From: a virus
Reading direction: 5' to 3' (one strand)
Length of the DNA: 39,850 nucleotides
IMG/VR virus record: IMGVR_UViG_3300026078_000050
Span: 1-39,850 of that record
Of this stretch, positions 23,741-30,498 are shown piece after piece. The first letter of the stretch is position 1. Each line of letters starts with the position of its first letter. A model generated the notes under the pieces. That model was not told the DNA's origin. It searched no databases and was given only the letters and a program-made list of their open reading frames with translations. The position numbers were made by a program, and so were the translations under genes.

Positions 23741-23925
23741 CAGACTTCCTCCTCGACGGTGATCTTCACCAGGGCGTCGACGGGGACGTGCAGCTCGGCG
23801 AGGCCTTCGAGCGCGGCCATCGCGAGGTCTTCCCAGCTGATGTCGCCGTCGTTCTCCTGGCGCATGTGGTGGGCCATCCGCTCGGCCAGCTCGGCCCGGG
23901 TGGCGTACCGACGGCGCGTGACCAT
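23740..23925 (-). CDS. Hypothetical protein, 61 aa
   Basis: 61 aa from the ATG at 23925 (MVTRRRYATRAELAERMAHH), with overlapping starts and stops on both sides. Mostly helical with an acidic centre (QENDGDISWEDLAMAALEGL) and an acidic end. The start chosen is decided by the overlap with the next gene's stop. Unknown function. Confidence 0.68.
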   Translation of the reverse strand: MVTRRRYATRAELAERMAHHMRQENDGDISWEDLAMAALEGLAELHVPVDALVKITVEEEV

Positions 23926-24455
23926 CAGGCTTCTCCCGCTCGGCGCCAACGAACTCGGCCGTTCTCGAACTCGAACGCCAGACCCGAGCGCTGCTCGATC
24001 GTCTGCTTCACGGCCTCGTCGAGCTCCGGGTCGCTCAGGTGGATCGTGTAGAACTTCGCGTGGTGCTTGGGGCGTGTCCCGAAGTAGACGAACGACGGGG
24101 TGCGGTCGCGGTCGAAGTACCCGTCGCGTCGCACCACCTCGAGCTGCTCGGCCGTCAGCGCGTCCCAGGCGATCCACTCCACGGTGTAGCCGGTGGGCAC
24201 GCTCGGCCCCCAGCTGGAGCCGATGACGTACAGCCGCTCAGGGGCCTGGTTCGCCACGTCGACGTAGAACTTGTGCGGCCACCCATACTTCTGGTCGGCC
24301 CAGTTCGGTAGCCAACTCGGCTCGGCGGCCAGGTCCTCGGGGTGGATGCTGCCGCACCACGAGCAGCGCCGGAAGTGCTCGCCGTGCTCCGGCTCGCGCC
24401 AGGACCAGTCGAGTCCGCGCACCATCGCGTCGGGATGGACCTCTTGCGCGGCCAT
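23925..24455 (-). CDS. Hypothetical protein with CxxC motif, 176 aa
   Basis: 176 aa from the ATG at 24455 (MAAQEVHPDAMVRGLDWSWR), overlapping the Acb2-like gene's stop (TGATG). A single CSWCGSIHPED motif (about residues 31-41) suggests half a zinc site. The rest is rich in Trp/Tyr/Phe (LPNWADQKYGWPHKFYVDV; TPSFVYFGTRPKHHAKFYTI), a compact mixed alpha/beta domain. It could be a partner of the preceding gene, but there is no family to say so. Confidence 0.7.
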   Translation of the reverse strand: MAAQEVHPDAMVRGLDWSWREPEHGEHFRRCSWCGSIHPEDLAAEPSWLPNWADQKYGWPHKFYVDVANQAPERLYVIGSSWGPSVPTGYTVEWIAWDALTAEQLEVVRRDGYFDRDRTPSFVYFGTRPKHHAKFYTIHLSDPELDEAVKQTIEQRSGLAFEFENGRVRWRRAGEA

Positions 24456-24778
24456 CAGCGCGGGCCGGCCTTGATCGCGTCGCCGATCGGGTCGGCGGGC
24501 TGGAAGACCGCGCGGTTGAGGTGGTAGAAGGCGTACTCGAACTGGGTGCGGGCCATCGCCAGCTGGCGCGGGTCGACCGGCACGCCGGCGTCCAGGTACC
24601 GCTGGAGGAACAGGGCGGTGCGCTCCTCGTGCGACTTGACGAAGTTCACCAGCTCCAGTGCCTCGACGGTCTGCGGCTTGTAGCCGGTGACGTTCTGGCT
24701 GCCGGTGTCGACCAGCTCGCTCAACGGTGGGCACTGCTCGTCGTTCTGGCTGTCCGCCTCGATCTTCTCGTCGCTCAT
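24455..24778 (-). CDS. Acb2-like cyclic-nucleotide sponge (putative anti-CBASS)
   Basis: 107 aa. From about residue 31 it follows the Acb2 family pattern: a G-Y start (TGYKPQTVEA), helix LELVNFVKSHEERTALFLQ, then the best-conserved block DPRQLAMARTQFEYAFYHLN ending RAVFQPAD. In the family this is the D-P-R...A-R-T...F...L-N-R-A-V...P signature. Acb2 proteins are small helical hexamers that bind the cyclic oligonucleotide signals of CBASS (and related nucleotides) and so block that abortive defence. As I recall, Y11 and K26 are key in the PaMx33 protein; Y33 and K48 here have the same 15-residue spacing. An N-terminal extension of about 25 polar residues is not part of the family core. Expressed in the packaging operon, ATGA overlap with the 54-aa gene. 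Confidence 0.72.
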   Translation of the reverse strand: MSDEKIEADSQNDEQCPPLSELVDTGSQNVTGYKPQTVEALELVNFVKSHEERTALFLQRYLDAGVPVDPRQLAMARTQFEYAFYHLNRAVFQPADPIGDAIKAGPR

Positions 24779-24939
24779 CGGGCCTGCTCCGGCCCGTCGA
24801 GCGGCACGATGGCGTCGATGTCCGCGCCGTGCTTTGCGAGTGCGTCGAGCACGGCGTTGGCCGCGTCCACGTGGACGTACTCGGGGGCGAGGATGGCGAC
24901 GACCTGGTCGCGGGTCGCGAACTTCTTCGGCTGAGTCAC
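24775..24939 (-). CDS. Hypothetical protein, 54 aa
   Basis: 54 aa from a GTG at 24939 (MTQPKKFATRDQVVAILAPE). Overlaps both the terminase stop (GTGA) and the Acb2-like start (ATGA), so it is coupled to both. Amphipathic helix pattern; no family recognised. Confidence 0.72.
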   Translation of the reverse strand: MTQPKKFATRDQVVAILAPEYVHVDAANAVLDALAKHGADIDAIVPLDGPEQAR

Positions 24940-26240
24940 GCTGCCTGTCCTTCCTGGACGTAGGGGCGCCAGAGCGCCTCGGTGGTGTGGATGCCGTACC
25001 GGCCGCCGTCGAGCGAGTGGTCAGCCGCCTTGATCGGGGCGTCTTCGCCCTTCTCGGCCTTGTCGGGGTCCCAGCTGTAGCCGCCGACCTCGGAGATCCA
25101 GCCTTCGCAGGACTCGTGCACCCGCAGCAGATCGCGGGCGAGCAGCGAGCTGACAGTGCGGATGCCGTCGAGGACCTCGTTCCGCGCGAGCGTCGGCGTG
25201 AGGCCGTCGCGGTGCAGCTGCTGAACGAACGACGCGGCCGAGGGGTCGACGACCGTCCACTCGGGCCAGATGCCCTTCGCGGCCTCGAAGTGCGGGTGCG
25301 GCAGCTCGCCGAGCCAGCTCCGAAACTTCTCGCTGTACTCGACGTCGGTGAGCGCGCGGCGCTGGTGCTTGCTGTCCCATCGCCACTCGTGGGTGAGGTA
25401 CAGGCGTCGGGTGCCGTCCTGCTCCGGGTGGGCCAGGCCCAAGATGAGCGCGGCGAACGGGTTCGTGGTGCCGTAGTCGATGCCCGCGCTCAGCCAGCGG
25501 TCGATCTGCGGGAGCTCCTTGACGACGTGCCGGGCCGGGTCCCACATGTCGTACACCGCGCCCTCGGCCAGGCACCACTCGCCGAGGATGAACCGCCGGT
25601 ACCAGAGCCCGACGTACTGCCGCTTCAGCAGCGCCACGTACTGCGGGTCGAGGCTCGGGTTGTCGTCGAGGGTGAAGTGCCACGAGCGGAGCCCGACCTC
25701 GGCCGCGCGGAGGATGAAGTCCTTCCGCAGCCAGTGCGCCGGCCCGTCCGGGTTGGTGGTGGCGAACAGCTTCGCGCCCGGCACCCGCAGCCGGGACAGC
25801 AGCATCATCCAGAACCCGCGGGGCAGCAGCGTCGCCTCGTCGGCGTAGGCCAGCGACACCGTCGCGCCACGGATCTTGCCCTCGGCCTTGACGTCGTTCG
25901 CGCCGACGATGTGCACCGTGCGGCCGAGGATCGTCGCTATCCCGGCGCCGCGGGTGTGGTGCACGTGCTTGGCCAAGGCACCGAAGATCTCGACCGACTG
26001 CAGCGGCTCGATCAGGTTCCGCTCGATCGTTTCCTTGGTCTTGCCGCTGATCACGATCAGCCCGCGCGTGGGCGCGTCGGCGAGGGCGATCAGGAAGGCC
26101 AGCAGCGACGCGATGGTCTTGCCGGAGGACACCGCGCCGGACCAGAGCGCGATCTGCGGTGTCTGGCCGGACTCGACGATGGAGCGGATCTGGTTCCGCG
26201 ACATGGTCGAGAGCAGGTGGGAGAAGTCAGGCGCCGGCAT
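24936..26240 (-). CDS. terL: Terminase large subunit
   Basis: Packaging ATPase and nuclease. 434 aa. ATPase domain: Walker A SGAVSSGKT (residues 34-42), Walker B VSLAYADEAT (128-137), and coupling motif TTNP (161-164). RNase H-like nuclease domain with likely metal ligands D255 (GIDYGTTNPF), D332 (VVDPSAASF) and D407/D411 near the end (AADHSLDGGRYGI). Length normal for the Terminase_6/PBSX-like type. Overlaps the small-subunit gene by 14 bp. Confidence 0.96.
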   Translation of the reverse strand: MPAPDFSHLLSTMSRNQIRSIVESGQTPQIALWSGAVSSGKTIASLLAFLIALADAPTRGLIVISGKTKETIERNLIEPLQSVEIFGALAKHVHHTRGAGIATILGRTVHIVGANDVKAEGKIRGATVSLAYADEATLLPRGFWMMLLSRLRVPGAKLFATTNPDGPAHWLRKDFILRAAEVGLRSWHFTLDDNPSLDPQYVALLKRQYVGLWYRRFILGEWCLAEGAVYDMWDPARHVVKELPQIDRWLSAGIDYGTTNPFAALILGLAHPEQDGTRRLYLTHEWRWDSKHQRRALTDVEYSEKFRSWLGELPHPHFEAAKGIWPEWTVVDPSAASFVQQLHRDGLTPTLARNEVLDGIRTVSSLLARDLLRVHESCEGWISEVGGYSWDPDKAEKGEDAPIKAADHSLDGGRYGIHTTEALWRPYVQEGQAA

Positions 26241-26757
26241 CCTCGGCCGGGCCTTCCGCCTCCATGTGGTCGTACGCGGCCTGCAGCCCGGCGGCGAGCG
26301 CGCCGATCATGCTGCGCGCCTCGTCGACGTCGTCGCCGACGGTGTCGTGGTCGTCGAGCCGCATCGAGGTGGTCGCCGCGGCGGTGGCCGCCTGCATCAG
26401 CTTGAGCTTGTCGACCGGTGTCGGCTCGTGCTGCGTCCAGGTCTGGCGCACGAACTCCTTGCCACCGTGGTCGATGTAGGTGTGCGGCATCCAGATCTGC
26501 TCACGCAGCCGCTCTGCATCGTCGAGCAGGTGCAGCTGCAACGCGGCCCGGCGTGCGCGGGCGTCGGCAACCTTGGCCTCCGTGGCGGCCTTCACGCCCT
26601 CGCGGTCGAAGCTCAGGCCTTCCTCGTCGGCGATCTTCGACACCGTGGCGCCGGAGCGGCCGATGGCCTTCGCGATGGCGTTGCGAGTCTCGCCGGCGGC
26701 GTGGAGGTCACGGACCTTACGCCGGTCCTCGTCGGTGATCGGGCGCGCTCGTGCCAC
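26227..26757 (-). CDS. terS: Terminase small subunit
   Basis: 176 aa, GTG start at 26757. N-terminal HTH (about residues 8-48: TDEDRRKVRDLHAAGETRNA, AKAIGRSGATVSKIADEEG) for recognition of the packaging site, a central helical coiled oligomerisation part (about 55-85) and an acidic C-terminus that would contact TerL. Position immediately before terL and first gene after the 323-bp non-coding interval supports it and suggests the packaging site is close by. Confidence 0.88.
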   Translation of the reverse strand: MARARPITDEDRRKVRDLHAAGETRNAIAKAIGRSGATVSKIADEEGLSFDREGVKAATEAKVADARARRAALQLHLLDDAERLREQIWMPHTYIDHGGKEFVRQTWTQHEPTPVDKLKLMQAATAAATTSMRLDDHDTVGDDVDEARSMIGALAAGLQAAYDHMEAEGPAEDAGA

Positions 26758-26862
26758 GCGATCACCTCCAGCTGGTCTCGGGGATTGCCCTCCACGTCCT
26801 GCCCGTGTGCGAGCGTGGGCCGAGGGCTCTCGTCGACTCCGCCGGCGAGCCCCGGGTACAGC

Positions 26863-26897
26863 GCAGCCCCCGCCGGATCACGAACGGCGGGGGCTGC
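26863..26897. terminator. Strong hairpin terminator upstream of terS
   Basis: 13-bp perfect stem GCAGCCCCCGCCG (26863-26875) / CGGCGGGGGCTGC (26885-26897), 9-nt loop. It would stop leftward early transcription before the packaging operon, implying that the late genes have their own promoter or antitermination. Confidence 0.82.
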
Positions 26898-26950
26898 GAG
26901 GTCCCGGAGCCGATCCCGGGTAACGGCGCTCATCAAAGGGGTAGATCGAA

Positions 26951-26988
26951 ACGCCCGAGGGCGTAAGGCCAGGGCTACTCACCCTGGC
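26951..26988. repeat. Tandem small inverted repeats
   Basis: ACGCCC (26951-26956) / GGGCGT (26959-26964), then GCCAGGG (26968-26974) / CCCTGGC (26982-26988). Two adjacent hairpins in the candidate packaging/promoter region. They could be terminase binding features or part of a leader RNA. Confidence 0.45.
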
Positions 26989-27080
26989 GTGGTCCGGCGG
27001 GCATAGCTCCGCCCAAGATCAGCGTGACACAGCGCTTGAGCTGGGCGCAACTCGCCCCGCCGACCGGTCGCGACCGGTGG

Positions 27081-27203
27081 TCACTGCGGGAGTCGGACGG
27101 CTTCGATCGCGGCCACGCAGCCGGGGCAGAGGATGCCGCCCGGGCCGGCCGGGTTCTCGCCGCACTTCGAGCAGGTCGGGCCCTCGGTCGTCTCGTCGCT
27201 CAT
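27081..27203 (-). CDS. Zinc-ribbon micro-protein, 40 aa
   Basis: 40 aa from the ATG at 27203. Four cysteines as CSKC and CPGC separated by 11 residues (CSKCGENPAGP then CPGCV) form a complete zinc-ribbon core. ATGA overlap with the preceding gene. Last gene of a three-gene mini-operon. Possibly a DNA- or protein-binding regulator; function unknown. Confidence 0.8.
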   Translation of the reverse strand: MSDETTEGPTCSKCGENPAGPGGILCPGCVAAIEAVRLPQ

Positions 27204-27400
27204 GCCTCGATCACACCATCCCTACGCTCGAGGTACGCGAGGACCTCGCCGAGGTCGTAACCGCCGTCACCTCGGGTGAGGTGGCCGCGCTGGACCCACT
27301 TGCGCAGGGTGGCCGGCCGGACGCGGTAGCGCTCGTCGCCGCGGGCGTCGGCTTCCTGGTGGAGCAGCAGCAGGGCCAGCGCGGCCGGGACGCGCTTCAC
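27200..27400 (-). CDS. MerR/excisionase-like HTH protein
   Basis: 66 aa from a GTG at 27400. The second half reads YRVRPATLRKWVQRGHLTRG followed by DLGEVLAYLERRD: a winged helix-turn-helix of the MerR/AlpA/Xis type, where R-x-A-T-L-R-K-W-V-x-R-G-x-L is the recognition helix and turn. Such proteins act as excisionases or regulators. Overlaps both neighbours by four bases. It is the best candidate for the missing directionality factor, though it is far from the integrase on this map. Confidence 0.78.
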   Translation of the reverse strand: MKRVPAALALLLLHQEADARGDERYRVRPATLRKWVQRGHLTRGDGGYDLGEVLAYLERRDGVIEA

Positions 27401-27600
27401 AGCAGCCCGAGTCGCCGCGCGTCCTTCCGGTGCGCGGATAGTGCGACGAGCGCGCCGACCAGGACGAGGGCGGCGCCGAGTGCCTGCGGGCCGAGGTTCC
27501 ACCAGACCCCGTCGGGGTCTCCGGCGAGCAGCAGCATGCCGGCGAATACGAGTGCCCCGCCGATGTAGATCAGCACGTACGCGACACGGTGTCGACTCAT
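27397..27600 (-). CDS. Two-span membrane protein, 67 aa
   Basis: 67 aa from the ATG at 27600 (MSRHRVAYVLIYIGGALVFA). Two hydrophobic spans (about residues 7-26 and 34-55) and a basic C-terminal tail (AHRKDARRLGLL). First gene of the mini-operon 27081-27600, which begins downstream of a 16-bp inverted repeat and a strong hairpin. Function unknown. Confidence 0.72.
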   Translation of the reverse strand: MSRHRVAYVLIYIGGALVFAGMLLLAGDPDGVWWNLGPQALGAALVLVGALVALSAHRKDARRLGLL

Positions 27601-27636
27601 GGTCCGAGGGTAGGCCACCGGTCGGCCGCGGGTGGT

Positions 27637-27708
27637 GCATGCCGCACCGGCCCGCTCTCCACCGCGCGATTGCGGCTTCTCCTGGGTTACGTGGCCGGTG
27701 CGGCATGC
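27637..27708. repeat. 16-bp perfect inverted repeat
   Basis: GCATGCCGCACCGGCC (27637-27652) and its exact reverse complement (27693-27708), separated by 40 bases. Lies in the leader of the mini-operon starting at 27600. The long spacer fits two operator half-sites or a large stem-loop leader better than a plain terminator. Confidence 0.7.
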
Positions 27709-27714
27709 TGTTCT

Positions 27715-27749
27715 GGTGTCGGGCGGACCTTCCCCGTCCGCCCGACACC
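27715..27749. terminator. Strong hairpin terminator of the early operon
   Basis: 14-bp perfect stem GGTGTCGGGCGGAC (27715-27728) / GTCCGCCCGACACC (27736-27749) with a 7-nt loop, 41 bp after the stop of the gene ending at 27791 in the direction of transcription. It would end the long leftward early operon. No U tract. Confidence 0.8.
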
Positions 27750-27790
27750 GGACACAGTAGAACAGGTGTTCGACCGTCCGCAAGGCTCTC

Positions 27791-28033
27791 TCAGCGCTTG
27801 CCCGTCCGCCAGCCGACGTACCGCCGCAGGATCGCCCCCGCCGCGACCCCGCCGAAGAACAGGGCGGCGCCGACAAGGAACGCGGCCGCCCAGCCGTTGC
27901 CGTGCGGCGCGAACGGCCATACGAGCAGGCACAGCACCTCGACCGCCCAGCCCGCCGTCATGACCTGGAGGCAGCGCCGCTCCCAGAGCGGCATCGGCGC
28001 GGCGGCGGTGTCCTTGTCCATGGCGCCCATCAT
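27791..28033 (-). CDS. Membrane protein, about 80 aa
   Basis: 80 aa from the ATG at 28033, with the ATG at 28030 three bases later as alternative; an AGGAC box 8 nt upstream supports the first. A polar N-terminus, two hydrophobic spans (about 25-40 and 51-70) and a basic end (RRYVGWRTGKR). Last gene of the early operon before the hairpin at 27715-27749. No family recognised. Confidence 0.65.
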   Translation of the reverse strand: MMGAMDKDTAAAPMPLWERRCLQVMTAGWAVEVLCLLVWPFAPHGNGWAAAFLVGAALFFGGVAAGAILRRYVGWRTGKR

Positions 28034-28689
28034 GCCGCAGCGTCCTGTGCCTGCTGAAGCTTCAGCAGGCCGAAACCCACGTACGGCCGGTCGCATTCTC
28101 CGCAGCGGCCGCCGGCGCCGGCCGCGACGACCTGCCCGGTGCAGCCGAGTGCCAGGCAGTCGCCGAGGGAGGACTCCGGCCGGTCGTGCGCCAGCCCCTG
28201 GACCCGGCGGTGGAGCTCCTGGACGGCGTCGGCGACGTCCCCGAACCCGTCCTGTCCGGCGGCCCACTGCAGCTGGGTGAGTACGTACCAGAGGCCCCGG
28301 GGCTTCTCGCCGCGCTCCTGGGCGATCCAGGCGGCGATCCGGTCGAGAGTGCCCCAGATCGACCACACGTCATCGTCCGGCGTCGGCAGCGTGCGCGGGT
28401 CGAGCGCGGCCAGCACGTCCAGCCTAAGCGGCGGCCGCGAGCCGTACCCGGGCGAGCCCCGGCCGGCCGATCCGCGGATCGGCTCCTTCATGTGCCACAG
28501 CACGCCGGTGTACTCGCCGAGCTCGCGCAGCTGCTGCCCCAGCTCGGTCACGCACTCGGGGCACGCGTGTCCGGTGTAGACCGAGCGGGTGCAGCCGCGG
28601 ACGACGCACACCGCCGCGGCCGTAGAACGCGCGAGAGCCGCGCGCGACCGGTCGCGCGGACCGGTCGCCGGGGCGGACGTCACGGTCAT
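28030..28689 (-). CDS. Zinc-binding early protein, 219 aa
   Basis: 219 aa. An N-terminal Cys cluster (CVVRGCTRSVYTGHACPECV, about 28-47) and a C-terminal one (CLALGCTGQ and RCGECDRPYVGFG) suggest two zinc sites flanking a helical middle domain with the motif YGSRPPLRLDVLAALDPRTL. Proteins with this order are frequent in Streptomyces and other actinomycete phages, where they are called hypothetical. Nucleic-acid binding is a reasonable guess. GTGA/ATGA overlaps with neighbours. Confidence 0.78.
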   Translation of the reverse strand: MTVTSAPATGPRDRSRAALARSTAAAVCVVRGCTRSVYTGHACPECVTELGQQLRELGEYTGVLWHMKEPIRGSAGRGSPGYGSRPPLRLDVLAALDPRTLPTPDDDVWSIWGTLDRIAAWIAQERGEKPRGLWYVLTQLQWAAGQDGFGDVADAVQELHRRVQGLAHDRPESSLGDCLALGCTGQVVAAGAGGRCGECDRPYVGFGLLKLQQAQDAAA

Positions 28690-28937
28690 GGCTGCTGCTC
28701 CTTCGCCAGTCGGATGCCGACCTTGAGGGTCTCGACGAGGTCCTGCGCCCGGTGCGGGTCCTTGGGCGCCATGAGCAGCAGGTAGCCCTCGACCGCCTGG
28801 ACGTCACGGGCCTTGAGCGCCCGGTGCACGCACTTCTCCAGCTGGTCCGGCGTGAGCGCGCGGAGCTCGGCGTCCGTCGTCAGCTGTGGACCGCCGAGGA
28901 ACGCGTGGGCACGGTCGAGGCGCGGATCGGCGGTCAC
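28686..28937 (-). CDS. Hypothetical protein, 83 aa
   Basis: 83 aa from a GTG at 28937, overlapping both neighbours (GTGA and ATGA). Nearly all helical: LTPDQLEKCVHRALKARDVQ and LVETLKVGIRLAKEQQP. One Cys. Its start MTADPRLDRAHAFL resembles the start of the next upstream gene (MTADPRIEQIRAVL), so the two 5' ends may be related by duplication. Function unknown. Confidence 0.7.
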   Translation of the reverse strand: MTADPRLDRAHAFLGGPQLTTDAELRALTPDQLEKCVHRALKARDVQAVEGYLLLMAPKDPHRAQDLVETLKVGIRLAKEQQP

Positions 28938-29254
28938 GGCTGGACCTCGGAGCGGACGGCGCGGGCCCGGTCGACAGCGGCCTGCCACTCCTCCGGAGAC
29001 GGCACGTGCACCTCGACGAACGGGACGCCCACGCGGGCCATGCCTTCGCTGGTGTGCGCGTCGGGCACCCGGAACGGGCTGCCGTTCTTCGAGGTGATCA
29101 CGGCGCCGACGGGCACCTCGTCACCCGCGAGGAATACCCGGGGCGCGGGCGGGGCGCTGTCCAGGATCGCCCGGATGCGGCGAGCTGCTCGCGCGTTCGG
29201 GCCTTCGCTGTCGAGCACGGCGCGGATCTGCTCGATGCGCGGGTCGGCGGTCAC
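28934..29254 (-). CDS. Hypothetical protein, 106 aa
   Basis: 106 aa from a GTG at 29254. Helical N-terminus (IEQIRAVLDSEGPNARAARR), then a beta-type middle (VFLAGDEVPVGAVITSKNGS) and a helical C-terminus (EEWQAAVDRARAVRSEVQ). Four-base overlaps with both neighbours. No family. Confidence 0.7.
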   Translation of the reverse strand: MTADPRIEQIRAVLDSEGPNARAARRIRAILDSAPPAPRVFLAGDEVPVGAVITSKNGSPFRVPDAHTSEGMARVGVPFVEVHVPSPEEWQAAVDRARAVRSEVQP

Positions 29255-29532
29255 GGTGCCTCCAGAGCGGTGGTGATGGCGTTGACGGTCGCGCAGGGGT
29301 ACTCGCGGTACTCGCCGGCCGCGTTCAGGCAGCCGGTGCAGACGAGTCGCGTGCCGGGCGGGTACTGCGGGCCCTCGTCCTCCGGGGCGTGCTCCTCGAG
29401 GACGGCGCGCAGTGCGGCGATAGCTTCGGGCGCGAACGTCTCGGCGGTGTCGTCGAAGCTGACGACGTCGACGTGGTCGGGCAGCGGCCTGGCCGCGTAG
29501 GCGTCGAGCAGCTCGCGTGCGCGGTCAGCCAC
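29251..29532 (-). CDS. Hypothetical protein with CxxC motif, 93 aa
   Basis: 93 aa from a GTG at 29532 (MADRARELLDAYAARPLPDH). Helical first half with an acidic segment (EEHAPEDEGPQ); the CTGC motif (about 65-68) followed by a Cys at 80 gives three possible zinc ligands. GTGA overlap with the next gene and an eight-base overlap with the preceding one. Unknown. Confidence 0.68.
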   Translation of the reverse strand: MADRARELLDAYAARPLPDHVDVVSFDDTAETFAPEAIAALRAVLEEHAPEDEGPQYPPGTRLVCTGCLNAAGEYREYPCATVNAITTALEAP

Positions 29533-29713
29533 GGTCGGCCTCCCCGGTGGGCAGCGGGTCACTCGGCGCGCCGGCTTCGACGTACACCCGGCCGAGCCGC
29601 GAGTCGCCACGGTTCGGACGGAAACTGGACACTTCCAGGACAGCGAAGCCCAGGCGCAAGACCTTGACGGCGTCGTCGCATTCCCGCGGGGTGCCCATGA
29701 TGCGGATCTTCAC
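29525..29713 (-). CDS. Hypothetical protein, 62 aa
   Basis: 62 aa from a GTG at 29713. Compact beta-alpha-beta pattern: MKIRIMGTPRECDDAVKVLR, LGFAVLEVSSFRPNRG, RLGRVYVEA. Small proteins with this fold and the KIRIMG start are common in actinophage early regions; function unknown. Confidence 0.72.
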   Translation of the reverse strand: MKIRIMGTPRECDDAVKVLRLGFAVLEVSSFRPNRGDSRLGRVYVEAGAPSDPLPTGEADRG

Positions 29714-30498
29714 CGGTCCTCCTCGGCGGGCTGGTCGCCCTGCAGCGCGGCCAGGCGGGTTTCGACGCCGATGGTCAGGGCGGCGTCCTGGCGGAGGTGG
29801 CCGGCCATCTCCTCGATGAGCTTGATCGCGTCGTCGAGCCGGGCGTACAGGCCTCGGGTCTCGGCGAGCTTGTCCTCCCACGTCACCACGTGAGGCGGCT
29901 TCCGGCCGGCGCGGCGCCAGGTCTCGTCAGCCCAGTTCGTGCACGGGTGGCAGTCGCCGCACGGCAGGGTGAGCTTGTGCTGCAGCTCGGCGTGCAGCCA
30001 GACCGCCAGGTCGAGGTCGGCCGCGGCCTTCTCCGCGACGTGCGGGATCGAGTAGTGCACGCCCGGGGTGTGGTAGCGGTGACCGAGGGCCGCGTCGACC
30101 TGCTCGACGCAGTCGTCGGTCTGGGCCCGCACGATTTCGAGCACCTGTTCCTGGGCACCGAGGGCCTCGCGGGCGGCGCGGACCGCGGCTTTGAGCCGGG
30201 CTTTGACCTTCGCGCCGTCCTGGACGGTGCAGCCGCCGCGGACCTCGCCGTCGGGGATGGCTCGGTTGGCGGCCAGCGAGGCCATGATCAGTTCCTGGGT
30301 GACGCCGAGGTTCGGGTGCTCGGCGGCCAGCTTCGCGGTCGCGGCCCGGACGATCTCGCCGAGCGCGGCCTGGCCGGCCTCGTCGAGCGGCTTGCCGCCG
30401 TGGACGCGGACCGTTGCGCCGTCGACGTCGTAGGCGCGGCAGGAGTCCTCCGTCGGGCGTGGGGTGCGGCGCACGGCGCCGGCAGCATCGTCAGCCAC
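29710..30498 (-). CDS. Hypothetical early protein, 262 aa
   Basis: 262 aa starting MADDAAGAVRRTPRPTEDSC. An N-terminal regulator-like segment, long helices (VKARLKAAVRAAREALGAQE), a central GVHYSIPHVAEKAAADLDLA, and the zinc-type motif LPCGDCHPCTNWADETWRR. The C-terminal 70 residues look like a coiled coil (AETRGLYARLDDAIKLIEEM). Largest unassigned gene of this part of the early operon. No family recognised. Confidence 0.7.
   Translation of the reverse strand: MADDAAGAVRRTPRPTEDSCRAYDVDGATVRVHGGKPLDEAGQAALGEIVRAATAKLAAEHPNLGVTQELIMASLAANRAIPDGEVRGGCTVQDGAKVKARLKAAVRAAREALGAQEQVLEIVRAQTDDCVEQVDAALGHRYHTPGVHYSIPHVAEKAAADLDLAVWLHAELQHKLTLPCGDCHPCTNWADETWRRAGRKPPHVVTWEDKLAETRGLYARLDDAIKLIEEMAGHLRQDAALTIGVETRLAALQGDQPAEEDR

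Larger units (their letters stand above)
26758..27080. other. Structured non-coding interval before terminase operon
   Basis: 323 bases without a supported gene on either strand. It holds a strong terminator (26863-26897) and a run of smaller inverted repeats (ACGCCC-ga-GGGCGT at 26951-26964; GCCAGGG/CCCTGGC at 26968-26988). It separates the early region from the packaging operon, so it should hold the late promoter and, by position next to terS, could hold the cos/pac site. No overhang sequence can be recognised by eye. Confidence 0.55.

Noticed and set aside
26940-27016. tRNA-like stretch on the minus strand with a TTTCGATCT segment and several small stems.
   Set aside because: The T-stem does not pair properly, no matching acceptor stem is found about 70 bases upstream, and no anticodon arm can be drawn; the stems are better read as independent hairpins.
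28050-28069. Perfect 20-bp palindrome (CCTGCTGAAGC and its mirror).
   Set aside because: It encodes Leu-Leu-Lys-Leu-Gln-Gln with CTG and CAG codons, which are mutual reverse complements, so the symmetry follows from common codons.
28641-28658. 18-bp perfect palindrome CGCGCGACCGGTCGCGCG, with another GACCGGTC 5 bp further and one at 27062-27069.
   Set aside because: Lies in the 5' coding part of a GC-rich gene; by base composition about one or two GACCGGTC per 40 kb are expected, so three are not clear evidence of an operator or origin.
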